Source of the DNA: Gammaproteobacteria bacterium
GTDB lineage: Bacteria > Pseudomonadota > Gammaproteobacteria > Pseudomonadales > Litorivicinaceae
DNA: 43,176 nucleotides
Assembly: GCA_002730235.1 (NCBI GenBank)
Contig: PBZS01000022.1
Span: 2,316 to 45,491 of the forward strand
Reading direction: 5' to 3'
The notes below the pieces were generated by a model. It worked only from the letters and a program-made list of their open reading frames with translations, was not told the origin of the DNA and did not search any database. Of this stretch, positions 34,438 through 43,074 are shown in pieces; position 1 is the first letter of the stretch; every line of letters starts with the position of its first letter. A program made the position numbers and the translations under genes.

Positions 34438-35277
34438 ATGAAAATCAGTGCACTTGCTCCCGCGATCGCCGGTCGTATCGACGGGTGTGATCTGACTCAG
34501 GCGCTAGAATCGACGCAAATTAAACAGATACAGGAGGCCTTCCTCGAGCACGCTGTTCTTCTCTTTCCTGGGCAAACTCTCGCCCATCAGGATCAACTGA
34601 ATGCTGCACAGATATTCGGAGAACCTGGAACCTTGCACCGACCCAGAGAGTTTCAGCCCAAGGCATACGATTCGCTGCCTGATGGAATCATGATGATTTC
34701 AAATATCCGTGAGGACGGGATCCCAATCGGATCACTACCTGATGGTGAGATGATGTTCCACCACGATATGATACACCGGGAAATCCCAGACAAAGAAACA
34801 CTCTTGTACGCCGTGGAGATCCCCTCAATTGGAGGAGACACCTGGTTTGCAAGCGGTTGCGCTGCCTACGATACACTTTCGGATAAATGGAAAAAACGGC
34901 TCGAGGCGCTCCAGGCCAGACACATTTACCACTACGGATCCACACAGAAAGGTGACGAAAAAGGGATCTCCGCGTTTGGTGAAGCGACCCACCCTATCGT
35001 ACGGACAAACCATGAAACAGGAAGAAAGTCGCTCTACGTCAATAGGCTGATGACAGTCTCTGTTGTGGGTCGAGAAACAACGGAAAGCGACGAAATACTA
35101 GACTTCTTATTTGACCACTGTGAAAAAGACGAGTTTGTGTACAAACATCAATGGACGATCGGCGACCTGATAGTTTGGGACAACCGTTGTTCGATGCATG
35201 CCCGAACAGATTTTCCAGGAGGAGAGCGGAGGCTACTCTTTCGCACCACCGTGAAAGACACGCAGGCCCCAGCCTAA
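34438..35277 (+). CDS. TauD/TfdA family 2-oxoglutarate-dependent dioxygenase
   Basis: 279 aa from ATG 34438 with SD AGGAG; the frame upstream is open but not family-like. The iron ligands are His108 and Asp110 in FHHDM and His254 in WDNRCSMHA; Arg269 near the C-terminus is the likely 2-oxoglutarate-binding residue. The length matches TauD and TfdA, which hydroxylate sulfonates or aryloxyacids and so trigger cleavage. Twelve bp downstream an SDR gene follows. The substrate is unknown; the pairing with an SDR suggests hydroxylation followed by oxidation. Confidence 0.92.
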   Translation: MKISALAPAIAGRIDGCDLTQALESTQIKQIQEAFLEHAVLLFPGQTLAHQDQLNAAQIFGEPGTLHRPREFQPKAYDSLPDGIMMISNIREDGIPIGSLPDGEMMFHHDMIHREIPDKETLLYAVEIPSIGGDTWFASGCAAYDTLSDKWKKRLEALQARHIYHYGSTQKGDEKGISAFGEATHPIVRTNHETGRKSLYVNRLMTVSVVGRETTESDEILDFLFDHCEKDEFVYKHQWTIGDLIVWDNRCSMHARTDFPGGERRLLFRTTVKDTQAPA

Positions 35278-35288
35278 AAGGAAGAATA

Positions 35289-36053
35289 ATGAGAAATCTT
35301 GAAAAAAGGGTGATCATTGTGACCGGTGGATCCGGTGGTATTGGGATTGTCGCATCAGAGCTTATGGCCGAACGGGGTGCTCACGTTATTCTGGCAGAGC
35401 TCGATGGCACCAGAGCCAAAACCGAAGTAGATCGATTGCGTAGTCAAGGTCTGGATGCAACAGCAATACAGACTGACGTATCAGATAAGGCTTCCGTGGA
35501 AGCCATGGTTAAAGAAGTCTCTACCCAACTCGGTCGGATTGATGGACTCGTAAATAATGCTGCTATGTTTTCCCGCGTACCCATGTCGCGAGTCGGTTCA
35601 CTTGAAATTTCAGAGTCGGAGTGGGACAAGATGATGGAAATCAATGTGAAGGGGGTGTGGCATGTCTGCAGCGCTGTTGTTCCTGTGATGCGAGCACAAA
35701 AATACGGAAAGATTGTAAATATTAGTTCTGGCACTGCGCTGAAAGGGTCTCCGTCAAGAATCCACTACGTCACCTCCAAAGCCGCCGTAATCGGATACAC
35801 CAAGTCGTTAGCGATGGAAGTCGGTGAGCATAATATCTACGTTAACTGTGTGGCTCCCGGAAGTACTCTTGCTGAAGAAAACCCGACCCCAGAAATTATT
35901 GCAGTCCGTGAAAAAGCAATCTCTACTCGTTGCATAAAACGTGTCCAGAAGCCCGAGGATCTTGCCGGTCCACTTGCATTTTTCATGGGGCCCGATAGCG
36001 ATTTCATCACAGGCCAGACACTGGTGGTCGATGGAGGAAGTTGTCTTCATTGA
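35289..36053 (+). CDS. SDR family oxidoreductase
   Basis: 254 aa from ATG 35289, SD AAGGAAG. Cofactor loop GGSGGIG near 12, NNAA, Ser in NISSGT and Tyr-Lys in YVTSKAA; ends TLVVDGG. It follows the TauD-type dioxygenase by 11 bp, so both are coexpressed. The C-terminal part with RCIKR and FITGQ resembles the SDR at 2182-2904. The 3' end overlaps the convergent 97-residue gene by 7 bp. Confidence 0.9.
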   Translation: MRNLEKRVIIVTGGSGGIGIVASELMAERGAHVILAELDGTRAKTEVDRLRSQGLDATAIQTDVSDKASVEAMVKEVSTQLGRIDGLVNNAAMFSRVPMSRVGSLEISESEWDKMMEINVKGVWHVCSAVVPVMRAQKYGKIVNISSGTALKGSPSRIHYVTSKAAVIGYTKSLAMEVGEHNIYVNCVAPGSTLAEENPTPEIIAVREKAISTRCIKRVQKPEDLAGPLAFFMGPDSDFITGQTLVVDGGSCLH

Positions 36054-36340
36054 CCGTTTTGTGTCCTTACAAAGTCACTAAGCCACCGTGATCCCTTCAG
36101 TCCCTGGATCCTCTCGACTTCTGACTTCAGATCATCAATCAGTGACTCAACTGGCGAATCGTGGTGGTCAGCAAACTCAACCATGTTACACAACTGAATA
36201 TGCATATTGACGAGCATATAATAGGCATTATTTTCGACCATGATAGCGCGGGCACGATCCGGTGATTTGCTCATCAGTTCGTTGGTTAATTCAGCAAACG
36301 CTTGTATATCGAAGATCGTATTACGCATCATTGTCTCCAT
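36047..36340 (-). CDS. hypothetical protein, 97 aa
   Basis: Unrecognised. The protein looks soluble and helical, with many Met and acidic residues (MSKSPDRARAIMVENNAYYM, FADHHDSPVESLIDDLKSEV). A start at the Met at 36328 is also possible. It converges with the SDR gene with a 7-bp overlap and is divergent from the VOC gene with only 25 bp between starts. The amino acid pattern and the codon choice look like a real gene, and the opposite frames hold nothing better. No function is proposed. Confidence 0.55.
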   Translation of the reverse strand: METMMRNTIFDIQAFAELTNELMSKSPDRARAIMVENNAYYMLVNMHIQLCNMVEFADHHDSPVESLIDDLKSEVERIQGLKGSRWLSDFVRTQNGQ

Positions 36341-36365
36341 AACAACTTAATATCACGAGGTAGAT

Positions 36366-36785
36366 ATGGCCCAGAATCCCTTCCATCTAGCTTTCCCTGT
36401 CTCGGATCTCGAGGCTACTAGAGATTTTTTCACCGGTGTTCTTGGATGCGAAACTGGTCGCAGTTCAGAACGTTGGATCGATTTTGATTTTTTTGGTCAT
36501 CAGGTGGTCGCTCATTTGGATGATAGGGAACATAAAACTGCGCCAACCAACCCGGTCGACGGTGAACAAGTTCCGGCGAGTCACTTCGGGGTGATTCTTG
36601 ATTGGAACGAGTGGCATACGCTCGCTGACAAGCTCAAGGCTGCTAACGTTGAATTTCTAATCAAACCCAATATCCGATTTGAAGGTGAAGTCGGAGAGCA
36701 GGCAACTATGTTCTTCACGGAGCCCTCTGGGAACGCACTTGAGTTCAAGTCATTCAAGGATATGTCTCAAATATTTGCAACCTGA
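36366..36785 (+). CDS. VOC (glyoxalase/dioxygenase superfamily) protein
   Basis: 139 aa single VOC module with the beta-alpha-beta-beta-beta pattern. Putative metal ligands are His7 ([10 protein letters not shown]), His73 (ASHFGV) and Glu126 (GNALEFK). SD GAGGT is 5 nt before the ATG. Small VOC proteins include glyoxalases, extradiol dioxygenases and isomerases; the sequence near PSGNALEFK is common to many uncharacterised members. It stands alone between divergent and convergent genes, near the TauD-SDR pair. Confidence 0.88.
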   Translation: MAQNPFHLAFPVSDLEATRDFFTGVLGCETGRSSERWIDFDFFGHQVVAHLDDREHKTAPTNPVDGEQVPASHFGVILDWNEWHTLADKLKAANVEFLIKPNIRFEGEVGEQATMFFTEPSGNALEFKSFKDMSQIFAT

Positions 36786-36866
36786 TAACTAGTCGAGGGG
36801 TCGTGCGCGCAACCGAAGGTAAGGCACGAAAACCAAAGCCAGTACTCATAGAAATACACTAAGAAC

Positions 36867-37517
36867 CTAGGCCTGACGGTTCAAAAGCAGGTCGTTGATG
36901 TCTTCAAGGATTTCCTCTGCTCCCCCATGTCGAATCGAAATCGGAAAAGCTTCACCCTTATGAATCAATAATAGGCTTGGATACCCTTCAACCTGCAGCC
37001 GCTTTACCAGACTTTGTTGTTCTTCATGAACGGACCGAACCACTTCGGATAACAAAGCCTCAGAATAACTCGAGCGATTAAAACCAAATTCCTCCGCTAA
37101 ATCACACAGGACCTCAGAATCCCAAACGTTCTTCGCCTCGCGATAGTAGGCATCTTGAATGCGTTCACTGAACGCATCCCCTCGACCTGCAATCCGCTCA
37201 GCAGCAATTACCGCTCGACAACTTATAAAAGTTGTCCTTGGCGGTGGTGGCGATTGTTCCCAATAGCTGTGATTAAAAGGAACCTTGCAGGTTGATTCAA
37301 TCCGGTCCCAAGTTCGCTTAAGATGGTCTACCATTTCAAGAGGCATCGGTATGTCGCTGTCATCGGCTAAACCTCCGAGCAAGGATACGACAGGTAAGCC
37401 CTCTGGCAATTGGCTTTTCAGGGTTTTCCAAGTCGGCCTGAATCCATAGCACCAACTACACATTGGGTCATGTGCGTAAATCAGAATGCTTTCTGGTCCA
37501 CCTTCAGCTATGGTCAT
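36867..37517 (-). CDS. DsbA family protein
   Basis: 216 aa thioredoxin-fold protein with the active-site CSWC at residues 20-23 in DPMCSWCYGF, as in the FrnE/2-hydroxychromene-2-carboxylate isomerase-like branch. No signal peptide, so cytoplasmic. The conserved cis-Pro loop is in VEGYPSLLL. Strong SD GAGGTGAT. Last gene of the minus-strand run. It could be a disulfide oxidoreductase or a glutathione-dependent isomerase of the catabolic pathway. Confidence 0.87.
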   Translation of the reverse strand: MTIAEGGPESILIYAHDPMCSWCYGFRPTWKTLKSQLPEGLPVVSLLGGLADDSDIPMPLEMVDHLKRTWDRIESTCKVPFNHSYWEQSPPPPRTTFISCRAVIAAERIAGRGDAFSERIQDAYYREAKNVWDSEVLCDLAEEFGFNRSSYSEALLSEVVRSVHEEQQSLVKRLQVEGYPSLLLIHKGEAFPISIRHGGAEEILEDINDLLLNRQA

Positions 37518-37526
37518 TGATCACCT

Positions 37527-37628
37527 CTATGACGTTTCGTAATTAGTCGATCCCTCTTGGGAATCCAAAACAAACAGTGGTTTGGCAACAAAGATCTTGG
37601 TTCCTTCAGGGTTGGTCCATTTGTTCAC
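37527..37628 (-). CDS. possible small protein, 33 aa
   Basis: An open frame from GTG at 37628 to TAG at 37527, between the semialdehyde dehydrogenase stop and the DsbA start. The residues (VNKWTNPEGTK, IFVAKPLFVLDS) have a strongly protein-like make-up for a spacer. No SD is obvious, and the frame is open upstream only to a TAG at about 37645. It may be a true small gene, or the 3' remnant of a lost one. Not recognised. Confidence 0.3.
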   Translation of the reverse strand: MNKWTNPEGTKIFVAKPLFVLDSQEGSTNYETS

Positions 37629-37653
37629 AATAAAACTAGCACCGCCCTACAAC

Positions 37654-39096
37654 TCATGGTTTGATTCCGATACAGCCATATTTCGTCTCTAAAAATTCTT
37701 CAATCCCATGTGGCCCACCCTCACGACCAAGACCAGATTCCTTGACTCCACCGAAGGGTGCGACCTCGGTAGAGATAATTCCCGTATTGATACCGATAAT
37801 TCCGTAGTCAAGGGCTTCATAGACACGGAATGTTCGCGAAAGATCCTCAGTGAAAAAATATGCGGCTAGACCGTATCGGGTGTCGTTCGCAAGCGCGATA
37901 GCCTCTTCATCATGATCAAATTTGTAAATCGGAGCGACCGGACCAAAAGTCTCTTCGGATGCCATGCGCATCTCTGTGTTCACGCCTGTAAGCACAGTGG
38001 GAGTGTAAAATAGAGGGCCCGCCTCATGTATGTGGCCGCCACAGATAGCTGTAGCACCCTTTGACAAAGCATCTTTAACGTGTTCCTCAACCTTAGCCCT
38101 ACCATCGGCATTGATGAGTGGTCCAATATCTGAACCCTTGGTTTTACCATCTGCAACCTTCATTGTTACCACACGTGCAGTAAATGCTTTAACAAACTGA
38201 TCATGGATCCCGCTCTGTACTAATATGCGGTTTGCACATACACAGGTTTGACCAGCATTTCGGAACTTACAAAGTATTGCGCCGTCAACAGCTGCGTCGA
38301 GATCCGCGTCATCAAATACTATAAAAGGTGCATTACCACCAAGCTCCAAGGAAATCTTTTTTACGCTCTCGGCAGACTGGCGGTAAAGAATTTTTCCGAC
38401 CTGAGTGGAGCCTGTGAATGTCACTTTGCGAACCCGTGTATCACTCGTCAGCACCCGGCCGATTGCCGGCGCATCCATCCCCGTCACGCAATTTATCACG
38501 CCTGCTGGGATCCCAGCCCGACTCGCAAGCTCACAAACCGCCAGGGCAGTCAGTGGAGTGTCTTCAGAGGGCTTGATCACTACCGTACAACCAGATGCCA
38601 GAGCGGGCGAAACCTTCCGAGTAATCATGGCAAGCGGAAAATTCCATGGGGTAATTGCTGCCACGACGCCAACTGGTTGCTTGATGGCTAGAATTCGCTT
38701 ATCGGCCATGTGAGGTGCGATTACATCACCATAGATACGACGTCCCTCCTCGGCAAACCAATCAACAAAACTCGCACCATATACCACCTCACCACGCGCC
38801 TCTGTGAGCGGTTTTCCCATCTCCTCGGTAATGAGGTGGGTCAACTCTTCTGCATGCTCGTGGATGAGATTGAACCAACAACGCAGAGCTACAGCTCTTT
38901 CCTTGGCGGTTAAGACCGCCCACTTTGGGAATGCCTCCTGAGCTGCATCGATGGCTTTGACGCATTCTGCAGCAGACAGATCTGCAACTTTTTCAATCAC
39001 ATCGCCTGTTGCTGGATTAATTACATCAAACGTTGCTCCGGATATGGCTCCTTCCCACTGTCCGTTGATAAATGAAACTGGTTGGTATAACGGCAT
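37654..39096 (-). CDS. gabD: succinate-semialdehyde dehydrogenase-type aldehyde dehydrogenase
   Basis: 480 aa from ATG 39096; the frame runs to 39120, but that would overlap the upstream gene. Catalytic Glu251 in ELGGNAP and Cys285 in GQTCVCANR, the form typical of GabD-like NAD(P)+ enzymes; PWNFP and VIKPSEDTPL are present, and the end is EFLETKYGC. It starts 7 bp after the zinc alcohol dehydrogenase stop, so alcohol to aldehyde to acid oxidation in sequence is likely. Succinate semialdehyde is the family's main substrate; related dicarboxylic semialdehydes are possible. Confidence 0.9.
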   Translation of the reverse strand: MPLYQPVSFINGQWEGAISGATFDVINPATGDVIEKVADLSAAECVKAIDAAQEAFPKWAVLTAKERAVALRCWFNLIHEHAEELTHLITEEMGKPLTEARGEVVYGASFVDWFAEEGRRIYGDVIAPHMADKRILAIKQPVGVVAAITPWNFPLAMITRKVSPALASGCTVVIKPSEDTPLTALAVCELASRAGIPAGVINCVTGMDAPAIGRVLTSDTRVRKVTFTGSTQVGKILYRQSAESVKKISLELGGNAPFIVFDDADLDAAVDGAILCKFRNAGQTCVCANRILVQSGIHDQFVKAFTARVVTMKVADGKTKGSDIGPLINADGRAKVEEHVKDALSKGATAICGGHIHEAGPLFYTPTVLTGVNTEMRMASEETFGPVAPIYKFDHDEEAIALANDTRYGLAAYFFTEDLSRTFRVYEALDYGIIGINTGIISTEVAPFGGVKESGLGREGGPHGIEEFLETKYGCIGIKP

Positions 39097-39103
39097 AGTT
39101 GAA

Positions 39104-40231
39104 TCACCCAAAACAAACAATCTGACGGACCGTGTTGCCTTCTGCGAGACGCTCCACGGCGGTATTGATTTCCGTTAATTCGAGCGTGTGCGAAATCATC
39201 CGCTCGACGGGTAGTAATCCCTTTTTGTGAAGCGCAATAAAATTTGGAATGTCTCGCGAGGGAACACAAGAGCCAACGTAAGAACCCATCAGGGTGCGTT
39301 CTTCGGTCACGAGCCTCGCAGCTGCAACGGACAGACGATCAGACGGGTTGGGTAACGCTGCGGTCACGGTCCGACCGCCACGACGAGTCACCTCGATCGC
39401 TAATTCGAGCGCTGGCATAACCCCTGCAAACTCTGCTGCTAAATGAACACCCTCAGCCGAAAGCATTTTTACCTGCTCCGCAGCATCGGGATCGCCTGCG
39501 TTGACAAAATTGTCAGCCCCTAACTCGCGCGCTAACGCCTCTTTCGCCGGATTCGCGTCAATAGCGATAATTTGACGAGCGCCACCAGCACGTGCACCTA
39601 ATAACGCGGACAGTCCGACCCCGCCCAATCCTATGATTGCAACACGCTCGCCTGCATGCAGTTTGGCCGTATTCAAAATCGCACCACATCCAGTCAGAAC
39701 AGCGCAACCAAAAACTGCCTGGACAGTCGGACTGAGATCATCCTCTATCGGGACCAAGCTGCGACGATGACAGACTGCATAATCTGAGAAACACGAAATC
39801 CCAAGATGGTGGTTTATGATCTCACCATTGATGGAGATTCGTTTAGCTCCTGACAGCAGACTGCCATTGGTATTGTGCTCAAGTCCGGGCTCACAGAGTG
39901 CAGGTCGTCCCTCTGCACAACAACCGCAGTGTCCACAACTTGGCACAAAAACCATCGATACACGCTGGCCTACTTTTAAATCGCTGGATCCCTGCCCAGT
40001 CTTTACTACCTCCCCGACAGCTTCATGGCCGAGAGCCACAGGGAGCGAACGCGGCCTGTCGCCATTGATTACTGATAAATCAGAGTGACACACGCCCGCA
40101 GCTAATATTTTGACAAGAATCTCATCAGATCCTGGTTCAGCCAGATCCGCTTCGACAACCTCAAGCGGTTTGGTCACAGTGTAGGGGCGCTTTATTCCCA
40201 TGCGGGACAGCAGTGAAATGCGGGTTTTCAA
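39104..40231 (-). CDS. zinc-dependent alcohol dehydrogenase (MDR superfamily)
   Basis: 375 aa from TTG 40231, chosen because GGGAGA lies 6 nt before it and because relatives open with MKTR-like residues; a TTG at 40246 and an ATG at 40201 are alternatives. Catalytic zinc ligands are in GVCHSD and GHEAVGE; the structural zinc site is the cysteine cluster CGHCGCC and LCEPG. The NAD loop is GLGGVGL. It is cotranscribed with the semialdehyde dehydrogenase and follows Nnr by about 75 bp. Confidence 0.9.
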   Translation of the reverse strand: MKTRISLLSRMGIKRPYTVTKPLEVVEADLAEPGSDEILVKILAAGVCHSDLSVINGDRPRSLPVALGHEAVGEVVKTGQGSSDLKVGQRVSMVFVPSCGHCGCCAEGRPALCEPGLEHNTNGSLLSGAKRISINGEIINHHLGISCFSDYAVCHRRSLVPIEDDLSPTVQAVFGCAVLTGCGAILNTAKLHAGERVAIIGLGGVGLSALLGARAGGARQIIAIDANPAKEALARELGADNFVNAGDPDAAEQVKMLSAEGVHLAAEFAGVMPALELAIEVTRRGGRTVTAALPNPSDRLSVAAARLVTEERTLMGSYVGSCVPSRDIPNFIALHKKGLLPVERMISHTLELTEINTAVERLAEGNTVRQIVCFG

Positions 40232-40305
40232 AGAAAGATCTCCCAATTATTGTGATATCGAACCGTCAATGGAAGCGACTACGTTAGGTCAGACATCGCT
40301 ATGGA

Positions 40306-41706
40306 TCAAGCGGTCCTCACGCTTCCTAGCTGATTCACTGCATCACTCGCGATTACATCGGACCCCCGGAGTTTCTTTGCGGCGAGAAATGCTTGTGCGT
40401 GCAGCCAGACACCTGTCGATGCCGGAGAGGTTGAGCCTTGTGCCCACAAACTTGCAACAATTCCGGCGAGCACATCGCCAGAGCCTGCGGTCCCAAGCGT
40501 CCAATCAGATACTGGATTGAGCCAAACCGGATTTCCGGAGACGAGGGTGCCAGCACCCTTCAAAATCCAAGTTGTTGAGTAGACATTTTCAAGACGGTCG
40601 AGTAAATGAAATCTGTCGGTCATTGGCGCACCCGTCAACCTAGATGCTTCTAAGGGGTGCGGTGTACCAATCCAAGGACCATCACGATTAGGAAACGAAT
40701 TCTCTGACAGCCAATTCAGTGCATCAGCGTCGACCACAAGTGGCTTCTTTAGCGCCCAGACTGCAGAAATCACATCACCTACATTATGTCCAAGTCCTGG
40801 CCCAATAACGATCGTAGATACTCTCTTTGCACAATCAAGGATCGTCTCGATACTCCACTCGATCCGAACCAATTCGGGGACTTCCAATAAAGATGAATCA
40901 GTTGCCCAAAACACCTTTCCAGACCCTGCCCTCAGAGACGCCAGGGCACTCAACTGTCCAGCACCCTCCATTCCGTTACGACCGCCGATAACTAAGACAC
41001 TGCCCCGTGTTCCTTTGTGTGCTGTTGGGCGGTGCTCTGGGACATCGATCGTGTCATACCCGATTAATCGCGTATGGTAGTCATACTCGCTTACATCCCA
41101 AGGTTTCAGACTCTCGCACTGAATCTGGCCACAGAGCGATGGCCCATCGCCGGTTAGCAAACCCGTTTTTGGGGCTAGGAAACTTACAGTTAAATCAGCC
41201 GCAACTGAAGGCTGGTAGGCTACTCCTGTTGATGCATTTAGGCCGGATGGGATATCGAGGGCCAGCACTGACGAACCGGTTACACGCCTGGCACAGATCC
41301 AAGAGATTGCAACTGAAATGTTCCCCTCGGGAGCGCGATCACAGCCAGTACCGAGCACACCATCAACGATCCAATCCGTACTCGAAACTTGATCGAGATC
41401 ACTACATAACGTACCCCCAAGATCTCGATAGAAGCCTTGCGCTTTTTGTGCGGCCCCTTTCGGTTCCGCTACGGCGACTACTAATGTGGGTATCCCGGAC
41501 AGAAGTAGATGAGCGGCAACACCATAAGCGTCGCCTCCATTATTCCCTGGACCCGCGAGACAAACCACGGATGTTGGTTCATTGCTTAGCAAATGATCTG
41601 CCGCAACCCTAGACGCACGCATCATTAAACAAAACTCTTCTATACCGGATTCAGTAATACGTTGATCCAGGGCACGGGCTCCCGCTGTGTCTAATGTCCA
41701 TTGCAT
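40306..41706 (-). CDS. nnr: bifunctional NAD(P)H-hydrate epimerase/dehydratase
   Basis: 466 aa from ATG 41706. The N-terminal YjeF_N epimerase (about 1-205) has GPGNNGGDAYG; the C-terminal ribokinase-like dehydratase (about 220-466) has KGTRGSVLVIGG, PHPLEASRL and GSGDVLAG. It repairs damaged NAD(P)H. The start shares one base with the DMT permease stop (TGATG). Length is a little shorter than the usual 490-510 residues, both domains appear complete. A housekeeping repair gene is unusual inside a catabolic run and may support the many dehydrogenases. Confidence 0.92.
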   Translation of the reverse strand: MQWTLDTAGARALDQRITESGIEEFCLMMRASRVAADHLLSNEPTSVVCLAGPGNNGGDAYGVAAHLLLSGIPTLVVAVAEPKGAAQKAQGFYRDLGGTLCSDLDQVSSTDWIVDGVLGTGCDRAPEGNISVAISWICARRVTGSSVLALDIPSGLNASTGVAYQPSVAADLTVSFLAPKTGLLTGDGPSLCGQIQCESLKPWDVSEYDYHTRLIGYDTIDVPEHRPTAHKGTRGSVLVIGGRNGMEGAGQLSALASLRAGSGKVFWATDSSLLEVPELVRIEWSIETILDCAKRVSTIVIGPGLGHNVGDVISAVWALKKPLVVDADALNWLSENSFPNRDGPWIGTPHPLEASRLTGAPMTDRFHLLDRLENVYSTTWILKGAGTLVSGNPVWLNPVSDWTLGTAGSGDVLAGIVASLWAQGSTSPASTGVWLHAQAFLAAKKLRGSDVIASDAVNQLGSVRTA

Positions 41707-42584
41707 CAAGCGAGTCTCCGTCCAAAGTAAACCGTGGCAGCAACCAAAATAGCGAATACCCAGACATCGATGGTCACAATCTCTCCAATGAGAATACTCC
41801 CCCAAATTAGCGTAAGGAAAAGCTGTAACAACTGAACTTGTCCGACCTCAGCGATCCCACCGAGAGCAAGTCCCGTATTCCAAGCAAACATTCCAAAAAA
41901 CATTGAGAACAGACCCAACGCAAGTAAAGCCAATAAGGAACTATCGGGACGGACCCAAAAAAAATCTGGCCAAACGAGTACGGTCGCGATTACAGAGATT
42001 GGAGATAATAGAATCAGTGACCAACAGATCACCCAGGGCCCTGGTCGCTGCTTTGCAAGGTTCCCAGCAATAACATAGCCAGAAGACGCCATTAGCGCCG
42101 CCAACACGAGCCACAAATCGGCCCAACTCATCGATCCACCTTGCTCTCGTAAGGTGAACGTCACCACAAGAATAGTTCCGATTACAGCGGAAACCCAAAA
42201 TCCTAATCGGGCACGGTATCCATAAACGATGACTGATAGTCCCGCAGTGACTAACGGAAGAATGCCAAGAACCACAGCACCATGGTAAGACGGCACGGAT
42301 TGTAATCCGATAGCCATCGCCAGCGGAAAGCCGAAAACCAACCCCAAACCACTTACGACAAGGGGTTTAATTTCGTCACGTCTTGGCTTACCTGAAGAAT
42401 TGAAAGTAACCCAGAGGCAGGCAGCAAGCCCAGCAATCACAGCGCGTATCACTGTAATAAAGGTCGGTGAAAAATCATTAAGCGCAATGGTCGTCAAAGG
42501 CAAGGTCGCGGCAAAACACAGCACACCAAGAAAGCCGAGTAAATATGCATAGATAATCCTATGCTGTTTCAACACGTTAAACAC
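41706..42584 (-). CDS. DMT superfamily (EamA) permease
   Basis: 292 aa, about ten hydrophobic helices in two EamA repeats. The second repeat shows the typical end helix pattern with LTLIWGSILIGE. It is the first gene of the run DMT-Nnr-ADH-GabD-DsbA and overlaps nnr by one base. It is the third EamA permease in the window and probably exports or imports a metabolite. Substrate unknown. Confidence 0.86.
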   Translation of the reverse strand: MFNVLKQHRIIYAYLLGFLGVLCFAATLPLTTIALNDFSPTFITVIRAVIAGLAACLWVTFNSSGKPRRDEIKPLVVSGLGLVFGFPLAMAIGLQSVPSYHGAVVLGILPLVTAGLSVIVYGYRARLGFWVSAVIGTILVVTFTLREQGGSMSWADLWLVLAALMASSGYVIAGNLAKQRPGPWVICWSLILLSPISVIATVLVWPDFFWVRPDSSLLALLALGLFSMFFGMFAWNTGLALGGIAEVGQVQLLQLFLTLIWGSILIGEIVTIDVWVFAILVAATVYFGRRLA

Positions 42585-43074
42585 TTGCCTAAGTTCCCAA
42601 TATCAAAGACCCTGTTCGAGAGTTTATATCGCTATATCGTCCCGTCTAGGAAACACTATGATCTCCAGATACAACTGTGTAAGCCATGGTGTCAGCCGTA
42701 ACAAGGTGCCGGCCTTCAGAACCACTTCGCTGGTTAAGCGTTCGAGCGTATCGCTTCTCTTTGATGGACTGAATTGTCGGTTAAGTCTACGGGCTTAGTG
42801 ATCAAAACAACACATTGGCCTTATTACCTGTTTTTCAAAGATTACAGCCTGGAATTACTAAGGCAGGCGATTGCGCTCACGGCGATGATCTATAGGTACA
42901 CAAGGAACCTCTTTGGTATTCATCCGGGCCTTCTTTTTTGAAAGTCACAGAAACTCATAAATAAAAGAACCGGAAGTGTTTTTTTATTGAGGCATATCGA
43001 GACTGACGCAACATTCCCGAACAAAATTCCCTACGCCGAAAATCTTTCATAAACAAGGTTAGGGACTACTTTCA
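42585..43074. other. mostly non-coding spacer
   Basis: 490 bp with no convincing complete gene. A minus-strand frame at 42734-42820 ends in protein-like residues (TDNSVHQREAIRSNA then TAA) but has a stop 28 codons upstream and no good start, so it may be the eroded end of a lost gene. Small imperfect inverted repeats and T-runs near 42930 and 42982 do not form a clear terminator. The DMT promoter must lie near 42585-42660. Confidence 0.4.

Noticed and set aside
42657-42798. Plus-strand 46-codon frame starting with ATG near 42657.
   Set aside because: No SD, low-complexity serine/arginine make-up, opposite to a more protein-like minus-strand stretch.
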